A program made the position numbers and the translations under genes. A stretch of DNA of 64,000 bases from Rhodospirillaceae bacterium (lineage in GTDB: Bacteria > Pseudomonadota > Alphaproteobacteria > CACIAM-22H2): NCBI GenBank assembly GCA_022843945.1, contig JALHMR010000008.1:1-64000 (forward strand), given 5' to 3'. This document shows, one piece after another, positions 19,604 to 29,321 of this stretch. The notes under the pieces were generated by a model. That model had not been told where the DNA came from and did no database searches. It was given only the letters and a program-made list of their open reading frames with translations. Position 1 is the first letter of the stretch. Each line of letters opens with the position of its first letter.

Positions 19604-21040
19604 ATGTCCGAGATTCGCAGCCCCGCCGTCGCCAGCAACCTGCCCGAATACACCGTCAGCGAGGTCTCGCAGGCGGTAAAGCGGACCCTTGAGACCTCCT
19701 TCGAGCGGGTTCGGGTGCGCGGCGAGCTGTCAGGCTTCAAGCGCCATACCTCCGGCCATTGCTATTTCACGCTCAAGGACGCCGAGGCGGCGATGGACGG
19801 CGTGTGCTGGCGGGGTACCGCCATGCGACTCGGCATCAAGCCCGAGGACGGCATGGAGGTGATCTGCACCGGGCGCATCACCACCTACCCCGGGCGCTCC
19901 AAGTACCAGATCGTCATCGAGTCGATGGAGCTGGCGGGCGAGGGCGCGCTCCTCAAGATGATCGAGGACCGGCGCAAGCGCCTGGCCGCCGAGGGCCTGT
20001 TCGATGCCGAGCGCAAACGCCAGCTGCCCTTCCTGCCCGAGGTGATCGGCGTCATCACCTCGCCCACCGGGGCCGTGATCCGCGACATCCTGCACCGCCT
20101 GGCCGACCGCTTTCCGCGCCATGTCCTGCTCTGGCCCGTCATCGTGCAGGGCGAAGGGGCGGCCGAGCAGGTGGCCGAGGCGATCCGCGGCTTCGGCGCC
20201 TTGCCCGAGGGGGGTGCAGTACCTCGACCCAATGTGCTGATCGTGGCGCGCGGCGGCGGCAGCCTCGAGGACCTGATGGCCTTCAACGAGGAGATCGTGG
20301 TGCGCGCGGCGGCGACCAGCCGCATCCCCCTGATCTCGGCCGTTGGCCACGAGACGGATACGACCCTCATCGATCACGCCTCGGATCGCCGCGCCCCGAC
20401 GCCGAGTGCTGCCGCCGAAATGGCCGTGCCGGTGCGCGCCGACCTGATCGCCGATCTGCAGCGCGACGGCCAGCGGCTCGCCTCGGCGCTGACCCGCGCC
20501 CTGAGCGAACGGCGCTCCCAGCTCGATGGGCTGGCGCGCGGCCTGGGCGATCCGCGCCGCCTGATCGAGGACCGCGCCCAGCGGCTCGACGACTGGGGTG
20601 ACCGGTTGAAGCTCGGCCTGACCAACTGGGTGCAGCAGCGCCGCGCCAAGATCGCCGAATCCGCCGGCCGGCTGATGGCGTTCCGGTCGAATGCCGCCCG
20701 GCGCTTCGAGCGTGAAGACAAGCATCTGGCGGAACTCGGCGGGCGGCTCAGGCGCTGCATGACGGCGTTGACCGAGCGCCTGGCGCGCGATCTTGAGTCG
20801 CTGGGCCGCCATTTGAGCAGCGTCTCCTACGAGAAGGTCCTGGAGCGCGGTTTCGTGCTGGCGACCGATGCCGCGGGCCATCCGGTGCAGAAAGCGGCGG
20901 AGACCCACGCGTCGATGGCGCTCCGGCTTCACTTCCACGACGGCACCGTCGGCGCCACGGTGACCGAGGGTGCCGCGCGCAAGCCGGCCAGGCCGGCGGC
21001 GGTATCGGACGCGCCGAAAAAACAGGGCACGCTTCTATGA
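19604..21040 (+). CDS. xseA: exodeoxyribonuclease VII large subunit
   Basis: The 478-residue protein starts with the OB-fold (YTVSEVSQAVKRTLE, RVRGELSGFKRHTSGHCYFTLKD), then the catalytic domain with GAVIRDI, RGGGSLEDLMAFNEE and GHETDTTLIDHASDRRAPTPSAAAE, then a long coiled coil. It degrades single-stranded DNA with the small subunit XseB, whose gene is not in this window. ATG 19604 is preferred over 19583, which adds seven atypical residues. Confidence 0.96.
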   Translation: MSEIRSPAVASNLPEYTVSEVSQAVKRTLETSFERVRVRGELSGFKRHTSGHCYFTLKDAEAAMDGVCWRGTAMRLGIKPEDGMEVICTGRITTYPGRSKYQIVIESMELAGEGALLKMIEDRRKRLAAEGLFDAERKRQLPFLPEVIGVITSPTGAVIRDILHRLADRFPRHVLLWPVIVQGEGAAEQVAEAIRGFGALPEGGAVPRPNVLIVARGGGSLEDLMAFNEEIVVRAAATSRIPLISAVGHETDTTLIDHASDRRAPTPSAAAEMAVPVRADLIADLQRDGQRLASALTRALSERRSQLDGLARGLGDPRRLIEDRAQRLDDWGDRLKLGLTNWVQQRRAKIAESAGRLMAFRSNAARRFEREDKHLAELGGRLRRCMTALTERLARDLESLGRHLSSVSYEKVLERGFVLATDAAGHPVQKAAETHASMALRLHFHDGTVGATVTEGAARKPARPAAVSDAPKKQGTLL

Positions 21041-21849
21041 TCCGCGTTCTGCTGGCCCTGCTCCTGCTGGCAAGCCCGGCCGCCGCGCAGGTCATGTTCG
21101 ACAAGCCGCTTGTCCAGGGCGGCCTGGCCTTCGGCCGCGCCGCGCCGGGCACGCAGCTGCTCTTCGAGGGGCGACCGATGCGCGTCTCGCCCCAGGGCGA
21201 GTTCGTCATCGGCGTTGGCCGCGACGCCAAATCCACCGCGACTCTCGAAATCACCCATCCCGACGGGCGGCGCGAGACGCAAACCCTGCCAATCGGCGCC
21301 CGCCGCTTCGATATCCAGCGGATCGAGGGCCTGCCCGAGCGCCAGGTCAGCCCGCCGCCCGAGGATCTCGCGCGCATCCGCGATGAGAACGCGCTGGTGG
21401 CTTCGCTGCGGACGCGCGACACGGCCGAGGCCCTGTTCCGTTCCGGCTTCGTCTGGCCGGTGATCGGTCCGATCTCCGGCGTCTACGGCAGCCAGCGCAT
21501 CCTCAACGGCCAGCCGCGCGCCCCGCACTGGGGCGTGGATGTCGCCGTGCCGACAGGTACGCCGGTGGTGGCGGCGGCCGATGGCATCGTCAGCCTCGCG
21601 CACCCGGACCTTTTTTTCACCGGCAAGACGCTGCTCCTCGACCACGGCCACGGCCTGAGCTCGGTCTATTCGCATCTCAGCGAGATCGCGGTGAAGGACG
21701 GCGAGCGGGTGAAGCAGGGCCAGCTCATCGGCAAGGTCGGCGCCACCGGCCGGGCCACGGGGGCCCATCTGCACTGGGGCATGACCCTGTTCGACATCCG
21801 CATCGATCCGGCCCTGCTGGTGCCGCCGATGCCGCGGCCCGGTGGCTGA
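21037..21849 (+). CDS. M23-family peptidoglycan endopeptidase
   Basis: The 270-residue protein has a signal peptide (LLALLLLASPAAAQ), a central beta region, and a C-terminal LytM/M23 domain (about 155-265). Zinc ligands are visible in HWGVD and in the HLHWG motif, so it should be active on peptidoglycan cross-links in the periplasm. Its ATG overlaps the xseA TGA by 4 bases. Confidence 0.94.
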   Translation: MIRVLLALLLLASPAAAQVMFDKPLVQGGLAFGRAAPGTQLLFEGRPMRVSPQGEFVIGVGRDAKSTATLEITHPDGRRETQTLPIGARRFDIQRIEGLPERQVSPPPEDLARIRDENALVASLRTRDTAEALFRSGFVWPVIGPISGVYGSQRILNGQPRAPHWGVDVAVPTGTPVVAAADGIVSLAHPDLFFTGKTLLLDHGHGLSSVYSHLSEIAVKDGERVKQGQLIGKVGATGRATGAHLHWGMTLFDIRIDPALLVPPMPRPGG

Positions 21850-21855
21850 TCGGTC

Positions 21856-22413
21856 GTGGACGAGGCGACGCGGCGGCTGACCGATCTGATCGCCGCCGAT
21901 CGCGGGGCGATGGCTATCCTGTGCACGTTGCGCGACCTCAAGCTCAACGACTGGGCGATCGGCGCCGGCTTCGTGCGCAACCGGGTCTGGGACGCGGTCA
22001 GCGGGCACCGGACGCCGACCGTGCCGGGCGATACCGATGTTCTCTACTACGACGCTGGCGATCTGCGGCCGGAAACCGAGACCACGCTGGAGGCCCGGCT
22101 GCGGGCGGTGATGCCCGACGTGCCGCCCTGGTCGGTGACCAACCAGGCGCGCATGCATACAGAGAACGGTGACCGCCCCTATACCTCGACCACGGATGCG
22201 CTGTGGTTCTGGCTGGAGACGCCGACCTGCGTGGCGGTGCGGCTGGAGCGCGACGAGACGATCACGGTCCTGGCGCCGCACGGGCTCGATGACCTGTTTG
22301 GCCTGCATGTGCGCCCGACGCCCAATGGCCGCACCAGGATCGAGGCCTATCGCGCGCGGATCCAGGCCAAGAACTGGCCGGCGCGCTGGCCGGGCGTTTC
22401 TATCGAGATGTAG
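21856..22413 (+). CDS. nucleotidyltransferase-family protein (DUF925/NTP_transf_6 type)
   Basis: The 185-residue protein matches the family with GAGFVRNRVWD and the metal site DTDVLYYD, followed by TTDALWFWLETPTCVAVRL. Family members are predicted nucleotidyltransferases of unknown substrate. Translation begins at GTG 21856, 6 bases after the M23 stop. The 3' end overlaps the convergent lpxK gene by 14 bases. Confidence 0.85.
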   Translation: MDEATRRLTDLIAADRGAMAILCTLRDLKLNDWAIGAGFVRNRVWDAVSGHRTPTVPGDTDVLYYDAGDLRPETETTLEARLRAVMPDVPPWSVTNQARMHTENGDRPYTSTTDALWFWLETPTCVAVRLERDETITVLAPHGLDDLFGLHVRPTPNGRTRIEAYRARIQAKNWPARWPGVSIEM

Positions 22414-23371
22414 TCAGGAGCGGCTCGAGCAAGGCATCGAGCTTTTCCGGCTCGTCGAAGCGCAGGCCGACACCAACCGCCGTGACGTGTGCACGCTGGC
22501 TTTCCGGCAGCCGCACGAAGTCCTTCTCAGTGGTGACCAGCACGGCGCCGGCGCGTTGCGCGGCCTCGATCAGCCGCGCCACTTCGTCCTCGCGGTAGGG
22601 ATGGTGATCGGCGAAAGCCGTGAGGCTCACCAGCTCAGCGCCCAGCCCGCGCAAGGTCTCGGCGAACTTCTCTGGCCGGCCGATGCCGGCAAAGGCGGCG
22701 ACGCGGCGGCCTTTTAAGGCAGTGGCCGCCTCGTTCGGCACCAGGCGCGCGCGGAGCACCGGCAGGGCGGTGGCGACCGGCATCTCGCCGTCGCCGATCA
22801 GCACGATGGCCTGGCCGCGGGCCAGGCCGCGCGCCACGGGCTCGCGCAAAGGGCCCGCCGGCAACACGAGGCCATTGCCGATGCCGTAGCCGGCATCAAT
22901 GACGATCAGTGACAGGTGCTTGTGGAGCGACGGGTTCTGCAGCCCGTCGTCCAGGACAACCACGTCGGCGCCTTCGGCGATGGCGGCGCGGGCCCCGTCC
23001 TTGCGGTCCCGGGCGATCCAGGCGCTGGCGACGCGCGCCAGCAGCAAGGGTTCGTCGCCGACCTCGGCCGCGGTATGGCGGGCGGGATCGACCTGCAGTG
23101 GCCCGCGCTCGCTTCCGCCGTAGCCGCGCGACAGGCAGGCGACCGACAGGCCGCGGCTTTGCAGCCGCCCGGCCAGCGCCAGCACGGTGGGCGTCTTGCC
23201 GGCCCCACCGACCGTGAGATTGCCCACACAGATCACCGGCACGGGCGCGCGCCACGGCGTCACACCGAGAGCGCGCCAGCGCCCGAGCGCGCCATAGGCG
23301 GCCCCCAGCGGCGCCAGCAGCCGCGCCGCCAGGCTGTCCGGTGGGCCGTGCCAGAAGTCAGGCGCGTGCAC
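22400..23371 (-). CDS. lpxK: tetraacyldisaccharide 4'-kinase
   Basis: The 323-residue inner-membrane kinase phosphorylates the 4' position of the lipid A disaccharide. The P-loop NLTVGGAGKTP is at residues 51-61, and the family segment LSRGYGG follows. Translation appears to start at GTG 23371, inside the waaA gene end (14-base overlap), matching a coupled waaA-lpxK pair. It is the last gene of the lipid A block. Confidence 0.96.
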   Translation of the reverse strand: MHAPDFWHGPPDSLAARLLAPLGAAYGALGRWRALGVTPWRAPVPVICVGNLTVGGAGKTPTVLALAGRLQSRGLSVACLSRGYGGSERGPLQVDPARHTAAEVGDEPLLLARVASAWIARDRKDGARAAIAEGADVVVLDDGLQNPSLHKHLSLIVIDAGYGIGNGLVLPAGPLREPVARGLARGQAIVLIGDGEMPVATALPVLRARLVPNEAATALKGRRVAAFAGIGRPEKFAETLRGLGAELVSLTAFADHHPYREDEVARLIEAAQRAGAVLVTTEKDFVRLPESQRAHVTAVGVGLRFDEPEKLDALLEPLLTTSR

Positions 23372-24653
23372 GATCCGCTTCCTTGCCGGCCAACGGAGCG
23401 AGCAGCGGATCGAGCGCGTTCAGCACCCGCTCCACCGTGCCGCGGCCGGAATCGGCGATCGCGCGCGCCGCCTGCGCGCGGGAGGCGACCAGCGCCGGAT
23501 CGCTCAGCAGGCGATCGATGGCCGGGGCGAGTGCCGCGGCGTCGGCAATCTGCTCGGCCCCGCCGGCGGCCAGCAGAACCGGCGTCACCTCGGGGAAGTT
23601 GAACATCTGCGGGCCGAGCACCAGCGCCGTGTCGAGGCGCGCCGCTTCCAGCGGATTCTGGCCACCATGGGGAACCAGCGAGCCGCCGATGAACACGGGC
23701 TTGGCCAGGCGATAGAACAGGCCGAGCTCACCCAGCGTGTCGCCGAGGTAGATGTCTGTCGCCGCATCGGGCCGCGTTCCCTCGCTGCGCCGCGCGGCGG
23801 ACAGCCCGGCACTGCGCGCCACCTCGGCAATGTCGGCGCCGCGCTGCGGATGCCGCGGCACGACGAGGGTGATGAGATTCCTGTGACGGGCGGCGAGCGC
23901 CTGGTGCGCCGCGATCACGGCTGGTGCTTCGCCCGGCTGGATGCTGGCGGCCAGCCAGGCCGGGCGGCCGGCGAGGGCACTTTGCAGCCGGGCCAGTTCG
24001 TCCGGATCCGCGGGCAGCGGCTCGGCGTCGAACTTGAGATTGCCGAGGCAGCTCACGGCACTGCCGCCGAGGGCCACCAGGCGTGCCGCGATCGTCTCGT
24101 CCTGCGCCAGGCACGGCGCGAAAGCGTCGAGCGGCGGACGGATCAGCGGCGCCGCGAGGCGCCAGCGTCCGAAGGAGCGCGGCGACATCCGGGCATTGAC
24201 CAGGGCCAGCGGAATGCGTCGCCTGCGGATAGCGGCGATGGTATTGGGCCAGAACTCGCTCTCGATCCACAGCACGGCGCCGGGTCGCCAATGGTCGAGG
24301 AAGCGATCGACCCAGGCGGGCACGTCGACCGGGGCGTATTGATGGACGCAGCCGGGCGGCAGGCGTTCGGCCATCAGGCGTGCCGAGGTCACCGTGCCGC
24401 TGGTGAAGACGATGCTGACGGCGGGCCAGCGCGCCCGCAACGCGGCGACCAGCGGCATCACCGACAGGGCCTCGCCCACGCTGGCGGCGTGCATCCAGAC
24501 CACGGCGCCGGGCGGGCGGGCTCGGCTGGCCACGCCCATGCGTTCGTCGAGCCGCAGCGGGTCCTCCTTGCCGCGACGCTGACGCGCCTGCAGCCAGAGC
24601 CGCAGGGCCGGCGCGCCCGCGGCGGTCAGGCCGCGATAGAGGGTCTCGATCAC
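23358..24653 (-). CDS. waaA: 3-deoxy-D-manno-octulosonic acid (Kdo) transferase
   Basis: The 431-residue GT30 transferase adds Kdo to lipid A precursor. It has the N-terminal acceptor motif with the catalytic Glu in RLDERMG, HAASVGE, IESEFWPN, and C-terminal GGSLVPHGGQNPLE. The start is GTG 24653, overlapping the stop of the acyltransferase gene (GTGA). Presence of waaA and lpxK shows the organism makes Kdo-bearing lipid A. Confidence 0.96.
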   Translation of the reverse strand: MIETLYRGLTAAGAPALRLWLQARQRRGKEDPLRLDERMGVASRARPPGAVVWMHAASVGEALSVMPLVAALRARWPAVSIVFTSGTVTSARLMAERLPPGCVHQYAPVDVPAWVDRFLDHWRPGAVLWIESEFWPNTIAAIRRRRIPLALVNARMSPRSFGRWRLAAPLIRPPLDAFAPCLAQDETIAARLVALGGSAVSCLGNLKFDAEPLPADPDELARLQSALAGRPAWLAASIQPGEAPAVIAAHQALAARHRNLITLVVPRHPQRGADIAEVARSAGLSAARRSEGTRPDAATDIYLGDTLGELGLFYRLAKPVFIGGSLVPHGGQNPLEAARLDTALVLGPQMFNFPEVTPVLLAAGGAEQIADAAALAPAIDRLLSDPALVASRAQAARAIADSGRGTVERVLNALDPLLAPLAGKEADRARA

Positions 24654-25369
24654 GCGACGCGCGGGTCGGCGGCCGGCTCGGCAGCCGGCGCCGGTTCGAC
24701 AGGCACGCGATGACAGAGGCGATCGGCCTCGACGGTAATGGCGTTGAGCCGCCGTTCGAGCTCGATCCGCGCCGCTTCGAGCGCCTGGTCGTCGGCATCG
24801 GGACGAATCCACAGGTGCTCGCCAGCGATGAACACGCCCTTGCCGAAGGGCAGGGCAAACAGGAAACGGTCCCACGAGCGCAGGACGCGGCCGTTCTCCA
24901 CCGAAAAGGTGATCGGCACGATCGGCGCGCCGCTCAGCCGGGCCAAGGCGATGATGCCGGGCGAGACGCGCATGCGCGGGCCGCGCGGTCCGTCGGGCGC
25001 GATGCACACCGCACCGCCGTCGGCCAGCACGCGGGCCATCTCGCGCAGCGCCCGGGCGCCGTGCTTCGACGACGAGCCGATGATCGACCCCACGCCGAAG
25101 CGCCGCAGGGTGCGCAGGATGAGCTGGCCATCGCGATGGGGCGAGCCCAGCAGGTACATGGGCATGGCGAAGCGCCAGAACTTCGGCATCAGGATCATCC
25201 GGCCGTGCCAGAAGCAGACGATGAACGGCTTGCCCGCGGCGGCGCGCGCCACCACCTCGGCATCGCCGATGTGTGTCCAGCGCGTCAGGCGAAAGACGAA
25301 GCGGATATAGAGGGCGATCAGCCAGGCGAGGGCGCGCTGCACCGGCTCGCGCTTGAGGAGGTCCTTCAC
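24650..25369 (-). CDS. lysophospholipid-acyltransferase-like protein (DUF374)
   Basis: The 239-residue protein has one N-terminal membrane helix and the acyltransferase signature FWHGRMILMP (H-x4-equivalent motif), then IAPDGPRGPR. DUF374 proteins regularly sit beside waaA and lpxK in Alphaproteobacteria and are thought to act on lipid A or a lysolipid. Translation starts at GTG 25369; upstream coding character is lost. The gene is 19 bases behind the msbA-like gene. Confidence 0.87.
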   Translation of the reverse strand: MKDLLKREPVQRALAWLIALYIRFVFRLTRWTHIGDAEVVARAAAGKPFIVCFWHGRMILMPKFWRFAMPMYLLGSPHRDGQLILRTLRRFGVGSIIGSSSKHGARALREMARVLADGGAVCIAPDGPRGPRMRVSPGIIALARLSGAPIVPITFSVENGRVLRSWDRFLFALPFGKGVFIAGEHLWIRPDADDQALEAARIELERRLNAITVEADRLCHRVPVEPAPAAEPAADPRVA

Positions 25370-25388
25370 CGGCCCGCGTCCCGCGATC

Positions 25389-27173
25389 TCAGGCGCGCGC
25401 CCGCGCGGCCTCGACACCTGCCTCGCCGGCCTGCAAAGCGTGAAGGCGGGCGTAGGTCCGGCCGCGCGCCAGCAGCTCGGCGTGGCGGCCGTGCTCGACG
25501 ATACGGCCGCCATCGACGACATAGATGATGTCGGCATCGACGATGGTCGACAGGCGGTGGGCGACGACCAGCGTGGTACGGCCCTGCATCAGCGTCGCCA
25601 GCGCGGTCTGCACGGCGCGCTCGGACTCGCTGTCGAGGGCCGAGGTCGCCTCGTCGAGGAGCAGGATGGGCGCGTTCTTCAGCAGGGCGCGGGCGATGGC
25701 GATGCGTTGCCGCTGGCCGCCGGAGAGCTTGGCGCCGCGCTCGCCGACCAGGGTGTCGTAGCCCTGGGGCAGGGCATCGATGAACTCGGCCGCACCCGCC
25801 AGGGCCGCGGCGCGGCGGATGTCGGACTCGTTGGCCCCGGCGCGTCCGTAGGCGATGTTGGCGCGCACCGTGTCATGGAACAGGCTGACCTCCTGGCTGA
25901 CCAGGGCGATGCGCGCGCGCAAGGAGGCGATCGTCACCTCGCGCACGTCGTGGTCGTCGATGGTCACCCGGCCGCTATCGACATCGTAGAAGCGCGGGAT
26001 GAGGTTGAGCAGCGTCGACTTGCCGCCGCCCGACGGGCCGACCAGGGCCACGGTCTTGCCGGCGGGGATGGCGAGCGAGACGCCCTCGAGGGCGGGGGCG
26101 TCCGGGGCGTAGCTGAAGTTCACGCCCTCGAAGCGGATCTCGCCGGGGCCGGCGGCCAACGGCCGCGCGCCGGGGCGGTCCTGGATCTTTGCCTGGCGGT
26201 CGAGCAGGGAGAAGACGCGCGCCGCGGCGGCCAGCCCTTCCTGCAGGCTGGCGTTGAGATTGGCCAGATTCTTGACCGGCTGATAGGCGAGCAGCAGGGC
26301 GGTGATGAAGGAGAAGAACACGCCCGGCGTGGTCGCTCCGGCGATCACCTGGCTGCCGCCATAGAAGATGACCAGCGCGATGGCGAGGCTGCCCAGGGTC
26401 TCCATGATCGGATGCGAGGCGGCGCGGGTGCGCGTGCCCTTCATGGTCAGGCGGTAGAGATTCTCGATGACCGTGGCGGCGCGCTCGGTCTCACGCTGTT
26501 CCATGCCGTAGGCCTTGACGTGGCGCGCGCCCTGGAAGGTCTCGTCGAGCAAAGACGCAAGCGTGCCGATCTCGGCCTGGGTGTTGGTCGAGACCTTGCG
26601 CATGCGCCGGCCGATCCTGACGATCGGCAGGATGGCGACCGGGAAGACGAAGAAGGCGAGCAGCGCCAGCTGCCAGTCCTGGTAGAACATCAGCGCCACC
26701 AGGAAGACGACGGTGAGCAGGTCCTTGGCGATACCGGTGAGCGCCTGGGTGACGGCACCGCGCATCATCGCCACGTCGTTGGTGAAGCGCGAGATCAGGC
26801 TGCCGGTCGGCGTGTCGTGGAAGAAGGAGAGATCGGCGCGCATCAGGTGGCCGAACAGCTTGACCTGCAGGTCGGCGATGATGCGCTGGCCGATGCGCGT
26901 CATGATCAGGGCCTGGGCGTAGGTCGCCCCGCCCTTGGCGAGGGCGGCGCCGACCACGGCCAGCGGCACGAGATAGAGCATGGTCGCATCGCGGCGCACG
27001 AAGACGTCGTCGAGCACGGGTTCCATCAGCCAGGCATTGGCAGCGGTCGCGGCAGCGGCCACCGACATGGTGGCGACACCCAGGAAAACCCAGAGCGCGT
27101 GCGGCCGCAGATGGTCGACCAGCAGTCGCCGCACGAGGGCGCGGGTTGTCGCCGGCGCTGGGGGCGCACTCAA
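25389..27173 (-). CDS. MsbA-like lipid exporter (ABC transporter, fused TM and ATPase)
   Basis: The 594-residue half-transporter has six N-terminal membrane helices and a C-terminal ATPase with Walker A GPSGGGKST, signature LSGGQRQR, Walker B ILLLDEATSALD and H-loop VAHRLS. Context with waaA, lpxK and DUF374 supports lipid A core flipping. Its first codon appears to be TTG (27173); no ATG lies near the expected N-terminus. It is the first gene of the lipid A operon. Confidence 0.9.
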   Translation of the reverse strand: MSAPPAPATTRALVRRLLVDHLRPHALWVFLGVATMSVAAAATAANAWLMEPVLDDVFVRRDATMLYLVPLAVVGAALAKGGATYAQALIMTRIGQRIIADLQVKLFGHLMRADLSFFHDTPTGSLISRFTNDVAMMRGAVTQALTGIAKDLLTVVFLVALMFYQDWQLALLAFFVFPVAILPIVRIGRRMRKVSTNTQAEIGTLASLLDETFQGARHVKAYGMEQRETERAATVIENLYRLTMKGTRTRAASHPIMETLGSLAIALVIFYGGSQVIAGATTPGVFFSFITALLLAYQPVKNLANLNASLQEGLAAAARVFSLLDRQAKIQDRPGARPLAAGPGEIRFEGVNFSYAPDAPALEGVSLAIPAGKTVALVGPSGGGKSTLLNLIPRFYDVDSGRVTIDDHDVREVTIASLRARIALVSQEVSLFHDTVRANIAYGRAGANESDIRRAAALAGAAEFIDALPQGYDTLVGERGAKLSGGQRQRIAIARALLKNAPILLLDEATSALDSESERAVQTALATLMQGRTTLVVAHRLSTIVDADIIYVVDGGRIVEHGRHAELLARGRTYARLHALQAGEAGVEAARARA

Positions 27174-27257
27174 GCGATTGGTTCCGTTCGCGGATTCACC
27201 CGCGCACGTATAGCACGCGCCGCCGTTTAATAGCGAGGGTGGCCGGCTTTCGCGGTA

Positions 27258-28349
27258 TTAACGCACCAGGTCCTGGCGGACCGGGCGCAGGTGCTCGGCA
27301 AACTGCCGGCCGGCCTCGGCCCAGGAAAAGCGGAGGGCATGGGCTCGCGCCGTTTCTCGCTTGATGTCCAGCGCCCGCAGGCAGGCCGCCCGCAGGTCCT
27401 CGTCCAAGGCTCCAGCCGCCGAGCCGCCGATCACGTCGATTGGCCCGGTCACCGGGTAGGCGGCCACCGGCAGGCCGCAGGCCAGGGCCTCCAGCAGGAC
27501 CAGGCCAAAGGTGTCGGTCTTCGAAGGGAAGACGAAGACGTCGGCGGCGGCGTAGTAGCGGGCGAGCTGGCCCTGCGAGAACACACCGGCGAAATAGGTC
27601 TGCGGATACTTGCGCCTGAGCTCGGCGAGCGCCGGCCCCTCGCCGACCACCCATTTGGTGCCCGGCAGATCGAGCCTGAGGAAGGCCTCGACGTTCTTCT
27701 CCACCGCCACGCGGCCGACATAGAGGAAGATCGGCCGCGTCTCACTGAGGAAGTTGCGCGGGTTGTCGCCGCCGGGCGCGGGATTGAAGATCTCGACATT
27801 CACGCCGCGCGACCACTGCACCACGTTGGTGAAGCCCACGGCTTCGAGGTCGCGCTGCACGACGGCGGTCGGCACCATGACCCGCGCCGCGCGCCCATGG
27901 AAGCGGCGCATCACCGCGTAGCTCCAGGCCAGCGGAATGCCGAAGCGCGCCTGGATGTATTCGGGAAAGCGCGTGTGATAGGCGGTGGTGAAGGGCAGGC
28001 CGTGCTTGAGCGCGTAGGCGCGCGCCGCCCAGCCCAGCGGTCCCTCCGTGGCGATATGCAGCGCGTCGGGCCGGAAGCGCTCGATCAGCCGCGCCACCTT
28101 GCGCGCCGGGTTGAGCGACAGGCGGATCTCGGGATAGGTCGGGCAGGGCAGGGTGGGGAAGAGGAGCGGCGTGATCATGCGCACCGTGTGCCCCATGGCC
28201 TTGAGCTCGCGCCGTGTCTCGGTCAGCGTGCGCACCACGCCGTTGACCTGCGGCCGCCAGGCATCGGTGACGATGCACACCTTCATCGGCGAGTCGTCGA
28301 CGGCGCGCGGGATCGTCGTGGTCGTGGCAGCAGCATCCGGCGGCGTCAT
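27258..28349 (-). CDS. GT4 glycosyltransferase, probably glycolipid-forming (Agt-like)
   Basis: The 363-residue GT-B enzyme starts its first Rossmann fold at MKVCIVTDAWRPQVNGVV, has the acceptor region HTRFPEY, and the nucleotide-sugar motif SKTDTFGLVLLEALACGLPV. Its ATG overlaps the stop of the PlcP-like phosphoesterase gene (ATGA at 28346). In rhizobia and marine Alphaproteobacteria a GT4 enzyme next to PlcP makes glycosyl-diacylglycerols when phosphate runs out; I infer that role from this pairing and the Pho box at 29,282. Confidence 0.82.
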   Translation of the reverse strand: MTPPDAAATTTTIPRAVDDSPMKVCIVTDAWRPQVNGVVRTLTETRRELKAMGHTVRMITPLLFPTLPCPTYPEIRLSLNPARKVARLIERFRPDALHIATEGPLGWAARAYALKHGLPFTTAYHTRFPEYIQARFGIPLAWSYAVMRRFHGRAARVMVPTAVVQRDLEAVGFTNVVQWSRGVNVEIFNPAPGGDNPRNFLSETRPIFLYVGRVAVEKNVEAFLRLDLPGTKWVVGEGPALAELRRKYPQTYFAGVFSQGQLARYYAAADVFVFPSKTDTFGLVLLEALACGLPVAAYPVTGPIDVIGGSAAGALDEDLRAACLRALDIKRETARAHALRFSWAEAGRQFAEHLRPVRQDLVR

Positions 28350-29170
28350 TGCATGACCTCCATCATCGGTATCTGGCGGACTTCCGCCCAATGCAGGATT
28401 TCCAGCCGTCCGTCGTGGTGCTCGACCAGCGCGGTGCAGCTCTCCACCCAGTCGCCGTCGTTGCAGTAGAGGATGCCGTCGATGTCGCGCATCTCGGCGC
28501 GGTGGATGTGGCCGCAGACCACGCCGTCGGCGCCGCGACGCCTGGCCTCGGCGGCCACCGCCGTCTCGTAGTCGCTGATATAGCTGACCGCGTTCTTGAC
28601 CCGGTGCTTGAGGTAGGCCGAGAGCGACCAGTAGGGATAGCCCAGCGCCAGGCGCGCCTTGTTGAACCAGTGGTTGACCACGAGGGCCGCGTTGTAGGCG
28701 CGGTCGCCGAGGAAGGCGAGCCAGCGCGCGTAGCGCACCACGCCGTCGAAGGCGTCGCCGTGGATGACCAGCAGCCGCTTGCCGTCGGCGGTGCTGTGCA
28801 TCGCCTCGCCGGTGACGTAGACGCCGCCGAAATGCAGGTCAAGATAGTCCCGCATCATCTCGTCGTGATTGCCGGGGATGTAGACGACCTTGGTCCCCTT
28901 GCGCGCCTTGCGCAGCAGCTTCTGCACCACGTCGTTGTGCAGCTGATTCCAGTACCAGCTGCGGCTCAGGCGCCAGCCATCGATGATGTCGCCGACGAGG
29001 TAGAGATAGTCGGACTCGTTGTGCTTGAGGAAATCGAGAAGGAAGGCCGCCTTGCAGCCTCGGGTCCCGAGATGGACATCGGAAATCCAGATGGCCCGGT
29101 AGTGCTGCTCCTTCGCCGGGCTCCCACGGTCGAGGCCGTCGGGTTCGCGGGTCGCGGCCAATCGGGTCAT
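28346..29170 (-). CDS. metallophosphoesterase, PlcP-like (LpxH superfamily)
   Basis: The 274-residue enzyme carries all calcineurin-type metal motifs: SDVHLG (Asp31, His33), GDIID (Asp61), GNHDE (Asn101, His102) and GHIH. It is often auto-annotated as UDP-2,3-diacylglucosamine diphosphatase, but this longer subfamily includes Sinorhizobium PlcP, a phospholipase C that strips phosphate headgroups from phospholipids under phosphate limitation. Overlap with a GT4 gene and a nearby Pho box favour PlcP over lipid A synthesis. GAGAGG lies 6 bases before the ATG. Confidence 0.82.
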   Translation of the reverse strand: MTRLAATREPDGLDRGSPAKEQHYRAIWISDVHLGTRGCKAAFLLDFLKHNESDYLYLVGDIIDGWRLSRSWYWNQLHNDVVQKLLRKARKGTKVVYIPGNHDEMMRDYLDLHFGGVYVTGEAMHSTADGKRLLVIHGDAFDGVVRYARWLAFLGDRAYNAALVVNHWFNKARLALGYPYWSLSAYLKHRVKNAVSYISDYETAVAAEARRRGADGVVCGHIHRAEMRDIDGILYCNDGDWVESCTALVEHHDGRLEILHWAEVRQIPMMEVMQ

Positions 29171-29281
29171 GCCGGCCTCTCGTCGAGTCGTGTTGATTTT
29201 CAGTATTTTTCTAAGAGATGTTGTGGTACTGGATCAAGTTATCCACTGGTCAATACTGAATTTAATTAATAGTTCCCGTGA

Positions 29282-29299
29282 CTGTCATAATGCTGACAT
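29282..29299 (+). promoter_or_regulatory. Pho box (PhoB operator)
   Basis: CTGTCATAATGCTGACAT is two 7-bp direct repeats (CTGTCAT and CTGACAT) separated by four bases, which is the PhoB-site layout with only one mismatch between the repeats. It lies 22 bases before the GTG of the diacylglycerol-kinase-family gene and 111 bases from the divergent PlcP-like start. Orientation favours the plus-strand gene, but the AT-rich gap could serve both. Confidence 0.8.
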
Positions 29300-29321
29300 C
29301 AACGAATACTTCGGGGCGGGC

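Noticed and set aside
28346-29170. LpxH role in lipid A synthesis for the phosphoesterase
   Set aside because: The lipid A operon ends at 27,173, and the GT4 overlap plus the Pho box favour a phospholipase C role; LpxH function is not excluded by motifs alone.
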